DNA of 64,000 nucleotides from Brugia malayi (lineage: Eukaryota; Nematoda; Chromadorea; Rhabditida; Onchocercidae), in assembly GCF_000002995.4 (NCBI RefSeq), contig NW_025062479.1, forward strand, positions 13,283,721 to 13,347,720, read 5' to 3'. Shown in pieces: positions 13,901 to 25,700 of the stretch. Position 1 is the first letter of the stretch, and each line of letters begins with the position of its first letter. The notes beneath the pieces were generated by a model, which worked only from the letters and a program-made list of their open reading frames with translations, was not told where the DNA came from and made no database searches. A program made the position numbers and the translations under genes.

Positions 13901-15995
13901 ATTTCATTTTTTTATTCTCTATTTCTCATTTGTTGTAATTATAACAAAATGCATCATAGTGTATAATAAGCAAAAATAGAATCATTTAGGCGTTAATGGA
14001 AATAAGCTAATGGCTCATAGGCGCTAAAAGTCAATTATCGTACAATCATACAACAAATGGAAAGAGTTTGAGGCGAAAATTATTTGAGAGCCAATAACGT
14101 CAACTCATTACATGCATATACTTATGCATGGATTTACAACTGAAAAAGATCGGAAAACAATGATAATTATGATAAAACAATGGTAGCAACAGTAATAATA
14201 ATAAATAGTAATAATAATAATAAATAACAATAAATGAAAATATTAATAATAATATTAATAAAAATAACAATAATAATAACAGAAATAATAAATAATGATT
14301 AATAATAATTACAATAAAATGACAGCAACGTCCAATAAATTATAAATTACATGCTACATTTTCTCACCCACAAAACAAACGCTATTCTCCCCTACCCCTC
14401 TCTCTCTCTTTCCTTCTCTCTTATTTTTCTTTTTCAAGTTATCATACAAGTTATCAAATTATGTTATTCACACAATTCACTTATCATTACAGCTTAATAC
14501 TTAATAGCAATGTTTGCTCCTCCCAAAAAATTATTACAATTTCTTTCCAACAAACTGTCCACTTGTGGTATAATTACAAAATGCTTTTTCTTACTTAATT
14601 TGTTTTAAGAAACATTTTTTTACTTCTCTTAAAATTCTTTATGATCTAACATATATGTATGTATGTACTATGCAATATCATTATACTTCTTAGCAATTTT
14701 TATTTCTGATATTATTGATTAATGAGTATTTTTTAGTACTTATCAACTTAGCAACCTTTAATTTTATGTGTAAAACTGGACTGAAGCCTAACAGCTTTAA
14801 ATTTCCCCGACCAATTAACCAACCACATCCCCCATACGTTACACTGTTTCCAACAATTCGCCAACTTCTGTTTTTAATATTTATTGACTATTGATTGTCT
14901 AATTTCGAACTTCAACTGATTTGATAAAGATATGGTGTGAAATTGTTTTTTCTTTCCTTATTATTGTAAATGTTAGATAAAAAAGTAGTATAAACACAAT
15001 CGTCTGATTTATCAAATAACGTGTTACATATGTGAATCCCGTGCTAACGTGGAATACGTACTGATACCTTCTCTTTATCATCTAACTATAGCCTCCAAAT
15101 CACTAAATGAACAATGAACCAATCGTTTAGTTAAATAGTATTATGCATCCATAACATTTTATTTTAGTTTGTTGAATGGGATGGAACTCATGTTGCTCAT
15201 ATCAATAATATAGATGTGGTAAAAGAAAAAGCAAGACCAAACACGTACAGAGAGGGAGAGAGAGAGAGAAAAAAAAAACGTTTAATTCCGTTCAGCAAAC
15301 AATCATAAAGAAATATTTCTTGAATAAAATCATTTAACCGATTAAAGCTGAAAAAAAAAAGATTGATGGCATATACAAATAGTATAATAATAACTTTTGC
15401 TATCAAATTTCACTCATACAACAACAATAATGATTATCATATACAATAAATAAACTTTGCATATAATCGATTAAAATCAAATGTAATATTTTTTCTTCTA
15501 TTTTCAATTATAAAAAAGAAATGAAATCTCAAAAATCTTTTATATCGTACACAGTTAATAACGATATAATGAAAGTAAAAAATGTAAAAAGAAATACAGC
15601 ATAGAATATTGAGAAAAAAAAAAGAAAAACTAGAAAAACTCCTACACTAACTCAAATTAATGTTAAGTATTATTATTAAGATTCAAATCTTAGTGCATGA
15701 TTTTTGAACGATCTAAAAATAATGTCAATATTTATTTATAGGGAGAGAAAAGTCACCATACTTATTTGAAGATAATAAAATATCATAGAAACTTTAAAGT
15801 GATAAAATGAAAATTTGGGCCTGCAACATACATTCAAAGAAAAATATGCAAGGCTTTGTAGTTTACCTAATTTTCTAGAAGAAATTTAAGATCCACTCTC
15901 AACAGTTCCTAAAATTCATAGTTTACGCTTATTGTGCAAAGAAATATGCTACTTCAATAACATGAATAAAAGAAGCCTAAAATCTCTCCTTTAAC

Positions 15996-16038
<43 letters not shown>

Positions 16039-16600
16039 AACCCGTAACATGATGGCAATATTAAACTTTAAATTCAATAATCAGAATTCAACAATAATTC
16101 AAACTCAACTGTTAAATTTCGATAAAACTCAGAATCAAATCTGCCTAGACACTAGTAGAATCTCAAAATCCCAAGAGCAAATAAGGAATGGAGATAAAAG
16201 ATGACAAAATATAGTGAGATTACGTCCAATTATTCCATATCGTTTGATTAACCAATCAATAATTCACAATTGGAAGCACCGCTAACAGAAAGCTCAAAAA
16301 TTCGATAAAACATGAAGAAAAAAAACACGATACACGTACAACTAGTGAAATGGCATAAAAATAAAATATAATGAAATAGGATAATGATACGACAAATACA
16401 TGCTATAAAAATAAAATATAACGTTGTTTTCATCATTTTTACACAACTCTTATTGCTACTATTATACGCATTGCTACTTTTATTCAAATTTAACTTAACT
16501 GATAAAAGGTAAAGTGTAAGAAGAGACTGTTCGCTACCAAAAATACTCAAAAATATACAGATAATAAGAAAAATTAGGGTAAACATAACAGTAACCAATT
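10936..16600. other. Gene-poor AT-rich region
   Basis: This is about 5.7 kb with no supported gene. It contains A/T runs, TAATAA triplet stretches near 14190-14300, a CT-rich patch near 14390-14430 and a poly-A tract at its right end. The patch at about 14770-14870 has somewhat higher GC than its surroundings, but no frame or RNA fold there convinced me. The right end should hold the 3' UTR of the TRIP12-like gene. Confidence 0.5.
15998..16036. repeat. Poly-A tract of 39 bp
   Basis: This is one of the longest uninterrupted A runs in the window. It lies downstream of the TRIP12-like gene on the minus strand (where it reads as T). It could be a retroposon tail or simple slippage. I found no target-site duplication or retroposed body attached to it. 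Confidence 0.85.
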
Positions 16601-16637
16601 ATTCCAGAGGAACTGTAGATTGAAAAAGAAGACATTA

Positions 16638-16643
16638 TTTATT
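16638..16643 (-). terminator. Candidate polyadenylation signal of the TRIP12-like gene
   Basis: The plus strand reads TTTATT, i.e. AATAAA on the minus strand, about 117 nt downstream of the TAG stop at 16760. It is the nearest canonical hexamer after the stop. The cleavage site itself is not visible. Confidence 0.5.
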
Positions 16644-16759
16644 TCAGTAAACTAAAAAAGCACTAACTTATGCTAGGAACGATAATGCATATCATGGAAG
16701 AATAAGAATGAGATGTTCAAAGTGATAAGGAATTTTTGCTGAAATTTTCAAAGACTTAA

Positions 16760-19700
16760 CTACGTTAAATGGAAACTGTAAATGAAACGCAATGCAACAT
16801 CAAATCGTTGGTGGAATATTTCATAGGTACTATATGCTGGAATTTTTAAATAATTGTAACAGGTCATAGCCGATGGAAGTTCATCGTCGCCATTTCCGTA
16901 AGAACCAGATTTTTTCACAACTGTTAACGGGGGATTCAATGAACGAAAACCGCCAACTGGAAGTTTTGGTGAGCCCGTCACAAACTGCAGAAATTTTCTT
17001 TGCTGCAAAAATAAAAACCTTCCAAAACAAGTTTTAAGAAAGGAACATCCAATCTTCTAGTATGAAAATACGCAATTTATGAGTCAGAATGACCAAAACT
17101 AATTGCCTGATAAATCAAAAAAACCAACAAACTTTTCCCATTTTTTTCTTTCTTTAGAAAGGCAATACTAGCAGTGATTGACACCGACATTTTTCAAATG
17201 CTAATATATGACAAATCATACTCCTATACTTACTATTCAGGATATGCACTGAACAAAAAATATAAATGTAAGGAAAATTAACTTCTTTTATAAATTACTA
17301 TTAATTCATTTGACATTACTTTAGATATAAATGAAACAATAAAACCTGCTGATTGTCATAAGAAGCAAGCATCTGTATAAGCCATCGTATCTGCTCGCTA
17401 TCATGCGTATACCCGTGATCTGGTTTTATAGCTGACTGTAATGCTGATTCATTCCATGTACGTTTCCAAGTTTCTTCCGAACAACCACAAAATAGCTCTT
17501 CCATCTGCACAGCAATAAGTTGATATTCATCAGAAAAAAGTTAAATGAATCAATTCATTCATAACGACCACAGAACATTTTATGTGAACTTTTATCGCTT
17601 ACTATTTTTAAGCAAACCTATATCATTCTTTTTAAAAATCTTACATTACCTGTTGACTAGAATTTCAGTTGACTGGTTAAAACAAATAATCTTACTTATG
17701 TAGCAAGATGTCAAGATATAACATCCTAAGGTTCCGTAACTATTCAATAATCTGATGAGATGCGAAAGTAATGTAAAAAATTCTCTTCTCACTAATACTA
17801 AAATCTGATTTATATTAAGCTACAAAGCAACCTCATCCGGGGTGAAAGACGTTAAATCATCTATTTTGATAATTGTTTCAAAGCCTCTACGTACAGCTTC
17901 CATCTCGCGTCGCACACCTTCGACCAATAGCCAATGAGTTACCAACTTAAACAAACATTTCTTATAGTATTTTTCAATTTTTTCATAATCTAAATGCACA
18001 TAAACATATAAATATCATAGGAAGGATCCATTGCTTTAACACAATGAAAGAACAAAATTGTACAAGTAAACCGTTCCATTTACTCTGATTTCAAGCACAG
18101 GAAATGAATGATTATCTTATATCTCTCCAAAATAGGATTTAGGCACGGTGTACCATAAAAAGTTCGACAAAATTTGGAATAAATAGATGAAACTATGATC
18201 ATTGATTTGCCAAAAGAGAAACAAAAATTATGATAATCTAAACTGAAGTTGAAATTAAAAAGAAAAAAAAAAAAACCTTGACAAACTGAACTACATTCGA
18301 ACTGGTCACCAAGCGATTTTTCCCTCCTTTAACAAGCTCGAAATTTTCGTCACCCGGCAGAGTGAAGTACTACGAGTAAAACATTAAAAACTAACAAAAT
18401 AAAAAGTACACACAAAAGCTACACATTTAATTCTTACTACTTTCCTAAATTTCTACCAGAGTACTCCAAATCGTCCTATAGAAGGAAAATTAATAGACGA
18501 AAAATATTAGTTGCAATTTATCAAGCGTATCATTTCTGTTATTGAAAAACAATAAACTGAAATAAATGATGCCACCACAAAATCAAATAACTTGAAAAGA
18601 TTTAAAAAAATACCACGGTTGTAACGTTTATTAGCAATATTTTATTACATAACATCAAACATATTCTTTGCAATTTTACCTGCTCGAGTGAATCGAAATC
18701 ATTTGGATCCGTAAGAATCAGTGCACGTAAAGACTGGTACAAATTTTTGTCGAAAACCTCCAAATCACTTAGACCAAACATCTTATCTTCGCCGCAAAGC
18801 CATTTAAAAAATACGGGATTAAGCGGTATATCCAGCTGAAATGAATCCTACATATAGGAAAGACAAACATTCGTCTAATAAGTCAAAACACTTAGCTTGA
18901 TAGTGATATAGCTCATTTATCTATTATTCCAAAACCCCACGACTTGAAAGATTAAACTGTCCACCAGCTATCTTCTATCAAATTTAATCCAGTTTGCTTA
19001 GGTCAGCGTTAATCAGCATGAGAAAACTACTCCTTATTTAGCAAAACATTTCACAATAAAAATGCTCACCATACGTGAATCAATCAAAGCTTGCGCTAAC
19101 AAACGTCCAATAAATTCGAATTTTTTCGAACGAGCATCACGCTGTTTAGCACTTTGTGAGGAAAAGACCGCGGGATAAAGACCAGCAGATGCTGTGGTAT
19201 AATTTGTTACCGGTCCATCTCAAAAACAAGTATGGATTGGAAGGAAACTTAAACTTTAGAAATTACATGTATAAGAAGTAATTCATTACCAAATTTCCGT
19301 TCAAACATTGATTAAAAAAGTGTATTTTATAATCATCGCAGAATTACCATTGCCGTCAAATGTAGCAGCCAAGGTATGACCATGCCAAAGACGTAGTGAT
19401 GATTTTTGTATCTCGCGTGACACAGTGGAATAGAACTCCAACGTTGGACCGAAACCAGTACCCGCTTCTCCTTCAAAACCAACTTCAAGCATTGCTCTGA
19501 AAGAAGGAAATACTTTCTTCGCTGAACTAATGTCAAAAGATAAAATATATAGCACACATAAACAACATAAAGTCATTTATATGTCACTAACCGACTGCAT
19601 CCAAGATGATGAAGGGTTTGTTCTGCCTGGCGAAGCAAATCATCCCGACGTACCGACACCTTGCGTCTTTCCAGACGTGGCGTCAAACGTCCACTTTCGC

Positions 19701-22700
19701 CATCACCCTGTCCACCATCTGTTTGATTGACAAGATGCATCAAAGCTCTATCTCGTCCAAAAGCTGTACAGTACAGGTAGTTGCGTCGAGATGAAAATGT
19801 GAAGATAAAAGGCCTACAAAAAATAGATTTCATAAAACACAATAAAGTGATTTGAGTTTTCTGCTTAAAAGTTGGTGGTTTTCAGAGTCGTAGATTTACT
19901 AAAAGCAAAGAAATTTAATTATTTACTCTGTTCATCCTGATATTCTCAAAAAATTCCTGCAACATTAATTGTATCCAACAATTCTGCTCTACTAATTTAA
20001 CTACTAGTAAGCTTTACGCGCTTTTATCTAGTTCCCACATAATATTAACGAAATAGCGAAGTTTGTCCAAGAATATGTGCGGTTGGCAAAAGCCAATCAC
20101 AATATTAAACAAGAAGAAAAAAAGTTGATAATTTACACTGCTTTGATTAGATCACCAGTCCATTGGGGTATTTGCTGAGTTGCAACGGACAGGAAATCAG
20201 ATAACTGACGTCCAATTTTTGCATTAAGCTTCGATGAATGAAAGGCTCTAAAAAAAAATTTAATTTGAGGGTAACATTCAATTGTCATCATTAGAGATCT
20301 GAGCAAAATATTCTATCTTGAAGACAAATGATAAAAGATTAGCTCTCAATGCTATATCAGCAATTTTCATTCCCGCACTTCTCTCAACTCTTGCATAGGT
20401 TGACATTTCCTCCCTCTCCTTCCTCTCTAATTGGCATGTTTAATATTTATCTACAAATAACAAAACACTACGTGTTCGGTAGGAGTGGTGCATGACTGGT
20501 AGGCGGTAAATCTTCGTCCTCAAATAATTTCCACCAAAAACGATTAAGTGCATAAAGGCATCGAAGAAGAACAAGAGAAGGCACACAAGGATCATCTACA
20601 TCGACCGGTAATTTATTCGTCAAATATGAATCCAAAGGGCACTGACTAACCGGAACTTCTCCATCTGAATGATTTATAATAATGTATCATAATAATTGAC
20701 AAATCTACAGTTTAAACTTTTAAATTATAAACCACAGAATTTGCCTTACTAATAGAACAAAAACGATGAAATTTAATCATTAGAATGAAAAAAAAAATAA
20801 TGACTGTATAAAAGATACGAAAGAGTCCGATGCAGCAAGAAAATTTGAGCCATACTAAAAAAAGCTACTTAACATGCCATAACCATCTGTGGAATCAAAA
20901 TCTAACCGTAAATTTTTTACTAAAAAACCTATTTGCACACAAACATTGTCAGAGGCCGAAGATCTGTCCTCCAGTTAAACAACCAAAATTTGGTTTGAAA
21001 TTAATAAAATAAAAAATCCAATATCCAATAAAAAAAACCTATTTGCACACAAACATTGTCAGAGGCCGAAGATCTGTCCTCCAGTTAAACAACCAAAATT
21101 TGGTTTGAAATTAATAAAATAAAAAATCCAATATCCAATAAAAATAAAAACCCTAACCAATCCATAGCTTTTCGTCAATCTTTGGCCGTTTTTCCCGTTT
21201 TTCGGATTTCCCAGAAAGTGACTTGGTTGTGGATACTACTACTACTGGTTCTTCGGATGTTTCAGTCGAAGTCGGTGCAGCAGCACGGTAATAGAGGGTG
21301 TGCGTATTCACCCATATACCCGTTGCAACCGCGAAATGATCCACATTATCACCCAAACTTACTTGCCCAAATTGTCTTAGTGCCTGTAAAAAGATAAGTA
21401 AACGAATTTCCCCAATTTCCCAGGAAAACTTCACTGTTGATAATTCCATCTAGACACTGATAGTTGACAGGTAAAAAAAAAAAAGTTTAGAAGCAAAAGA
21501 AGACGAAAATTTTGCTGAAGTCCTGCAACAATGTTTTCAAAAAAATGTATAAAGCGTACCTGTAAAATGGACATATGCCCTGGAATTTTTTCATCATTTA
21601 TTAAGATTTCTATACGGCCGGGCTGAGAATTTCCACCTGATATCGATCCTTCCTATAATTCGACTTCAAATTAAAATTTTAAAACAACCTAAAATCATTT
21701 ATCATCTGATGATTAACTTACAGAAGGCATTTCGTCATCATCACTGCCATCTTCATCACCAGATGAATCTTCCGCACGTACATAACCGATCCCACGGTCC
21801 AACAAATATCTTTCAATAGCCGAAATTGAAGTGAACGGATCTACCTGCAGGAAAATGTTATATTCATTCTCATAAATACAATTACCCAAAAACTGTACGG
21901 ACTATAAACTTCCCAATGATTAATTATAGAGGTTGACTGGACGAGATGTGAATACCTTCTAATCAACCGCCCTCATCTTATTATTTGCTATTTTCACTCT
22001 AATAAAAATGCACCTTTATGGAGCCATGTCCATGCCTCCATTCTTTCAAATCCCTGCAAGTTGGATGTCGCTTCAAGTTACACTGAAACAAAATAAAAAA
22101 AATTCCCGAATTCCTGTGAAACTCGAAAGGTTTTCAAAAAGTGAAAAAAAGAAATCATAAAAAACACTAGTTTCATAGTAAAAACATACGCGAATCTGAT
22201 GAGTTTGGAAAAAGCGTAACGCTTGCGAACCGCGTAAAGCTCCCCCAGAACTACCCGTTACGATTCCACCCATATCAGTAACTTTAACCTTAAAAAAAAA
22301 AAAAAAATTTATCAATCTTGCTAGACAAATGATATCATAAGACCAGAAATTCGATTAAATTAATTAATAATTTCGAACACTCAGTCAGCAGAATGTTCGA
22401 AATGTTATGCTAGAACAGCAATTTCTCTTCCACACTTTAAATACAATAATTCTACCAACTGAAATTTTAACTACCGAACTACCACTCCACATAAAAGCTA
22501 ATATTCTAATCACAGTTCAAAGTATACATATATAAAGGAAAAACCTGGAATTGTTCATGTTGTGCTACTGATGCGAGCAACTTTGATACAAGTATTTCGA
22601 AAGCTGCCCAACAATCTGATTCGTCTGCTGGTCTCAAATTATCTGACTAAAAACGAAATATAAATATATGACAAAAAACATCTTTAATTTCTTTAAAGCA

Positions 22701-25700
22701 TTAACAGATATAAATTCACTAGAACACTCCACGATCTAACATATCAAATGTAAACTTACTCCAAATACACATGTATTCTTATCTTAAATAGTCAAACTAA
22801 TCAACATAATGTTTATATTTTATTCTTAAACCCCTCATTTTTACTGAATGGTTCACTCAGTAAAAGCGACAATAAAAAAGTTACAGCATACTTAAAACGT
22901 GAAATAAATTTTAACATTTCACAAAATGTAAGACGCTCTCTATCGAAGTAAGTTTATAGCATTAACAGATAGTGAAACATACTGTAAGGGACATAAAAAC
23001 AGCAGCGAAACGTTTGAGACGAAGTTTACGAGGCGGGTGATATGATGAGGAGGAATTTGTAATATATTTACAGAGGGAACTAAGTACACCGCTATGATTC
23101 AGTTCAAAGGCGCTTACATCGTTTTCCAGTAAAATTGCCTGCAAATAAAATTTATAAATTAAGATTAAGTGGTTCATTTCCTAAATCGATTTTCTCAATT
23201 TTTTCTTTCAAATCTCTTCAGTATCATCATTCTCCTACTTCCTGTTAAAGTAGAAAAGTGAATCTTATAAAAAATAAGCTTACCTTAAATCCAACAAGTG
23301 CAGTGCTTCCAACATCTTTTTCACTAATAAGAGATGCAGCAATAGATGTTAAACGACTTAAAAGTGACGGAGCTGAACCATCGATACCAGTCGATGGTGT
23401 CGAAAAATACATGTGTATCAGGTATTCAGCTAAAATGGGAACACTATCCGAATATTTCAACGTTTTGCTAACAATAAAACTTTCAACCATCTTGATGTCA
23501 CGAAAATTACTCATATAAAAAATATAAAAACGAAGGAACACCACTCTTTAAGTAACTGAAAAAAGCGAACCAAGGTTAGAAATGTAGAAAGCTCAGATAA
23601 GCATAGCCTTCTTTAACAGTCCAGGTGCACAAATAAATGAATAAAGTTTTCAAAAAGAAAAAATGTTCATTTTAACATATTGCATGGAAAAAAGCAAACA
23701 AACCGAAAATGCATGGTTATCACACGCAAAAACGACGAACCTTCTTTACGTATCCATTGACGAATTATTTCACGTTGCTGATGACTTAAGGCAGATCCGC
23801 TAGTAGACGATAATGGTACCGTAAATGAACTATGACCAGTAGATGAAGATTGCATCAAAATAGCCGAGCATGAACTTCCCACAGCAGCTGATGGTGTAAA
23901 CGTTGAAATACGTGCACGAGATGTAGACGTATGAGCAGAAGATGGAGCATTTGTTGAGCCACCAGATCCTAAACTATCAGTTAAATTAGCAAATATAAGT
24001 GATAGCATACTACAAAATCTATTCCATGAAAATATACGACCAAAACGACAAGATAATTTGAAACTGTAAAAAAGCTGATCAGATCAATAAATGAACACAC
24101 GTAACTCATACCAAGCCACAGCATCAAAGCAATGCATAGAGCGGGATAATAATAATTATTATTATAATAATTAGTAATAATAATAACAATAATAATGATA
24201 AATAATGATAATAATAATAATAAATACCTGAAGGATAATGATGTGCCGATGTTGTCTGAGATTGACTGATAGAGGTGAAAAATGATGAAAGCATGTTACT
24301 TGGTGGTGTGTTATCATGTGGCGAATGTCCGCTTGACGACGATGTGCCCGGCATGCGAAATGATGGTAAACGTAACGTATGAAGGAAATTCGAAGGTGTT
24401 GTTTTACGACGTGATTCTTTGCGGGATATAGGACTATAACTAGACAATGTTATCATATCTCCATGCATATAAATTTTATTATTAAATGTCCATCAGTAAT
24501 CACCACGGTTACTCCACAATTGGTGATGTGCTATCACGTCGCACTGTTTTGATAAGTATAAGATTTTCCAAATATTCTGCAGAGTAAGAGAATAAAAATT
24601 AAACTACTGATTTTTTTTTTGGAAGAAAAGTTAAAATTAAGTTTAAAAATACACGTATGATTAAATGAGATATCTCGGAAGTTTTATATATGTAATTTAT
24701 GATGACAATAGAATGTGCTAAGATTGCTGATAAAATTAGGACCAGCAATGATTTTAATGATTCAGTGATTCTTGATAAGCTGTTATAAATTCATTGAAAA
24801 ATGAATATAATGTGAGAAATCAGTGAAAAGCAATCGATTATGATGATAAGTGTTCAAATATTCCGTATCATCAGATTTGTAACTACAAAAACCAAAGAAG
24901 GAGGGAGAGAGAGAAGATCCAAACCTCTCTGGTGAAGTTTTACGACGATGACGGCCACCATTGGGTGAAACGATAACACGAGTAGCATTACTTGAACTTG
25001 GACCTGCTTCTGCAGTAGATACTGTCAACTGTGCGATGTTACGAGTTCTTGTATTTGTACTTTGTTTAGCTAAAATCATCCAGATCATGAATTTATCGCA
25101 CAAGCTGATTATTTTATCACCGACTGAAATCATACCTGACTGAATAATAAAAACAACCCTAATGCTCTGCTCTACATGTAGTCCGGTGATCAGTATTAAT
25201 ATTTGCTAAGTAATGCACACATATCACACACTTCTCCAATGTTCCTACCCAATTTTGATCAATCATGTAAATTACAATTACGTCAAATGAAAGTAAATGG
25301 TTGTCATTTGTAATTTCTTTTTTTTGTATATCAAGCTGCAAAAATCATCTAAAAAAATTTACTAGTTGATGATGTTCCTTCCGTTAATTCGGATGACGCA
25401 CGTGTTTTTGGGCCACTTCGTGTTCGAATTCCGGTTGCAGTGGTAGTTGCATTATCATGTTCACAAGCTAATGTAGCTATCTGTATTGATGGAGCTAACA
25501 CTGGTGATTCAAGCTTCATTTTTGACAATTTTTCAATTTCATGTGCAACACCTTCAAACTTCAAGTAGTCATGAAAAATGCAAATTGCTATGTCATTACA
25601 GTATTTGGTTAAAAAAAGGACTGAGTGCTTCTTTTTTTCATTTTCTCTAACTCTGTTTTGTAGACTATCGACACAATAATATAAAGGTTACTGTTACTAC

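Noticed and set aside
16248..16598. 116-codon minus-strand open frame downstream of the TRIP12-like stop
   Set aside because: It falls in the 3' flank of the TRIP12-like gene and its translation is hydrophobic low-complexity noise; no homology is recognisable.
19592..19813. Alternative donor two bases earlier for the preceding exon (ending 20139)
   Set aside because: That choice breaks the reading frame of the next exon; using GTAAAT with exon end 20137 restores the conserved [15 protein letters not shown] segment.
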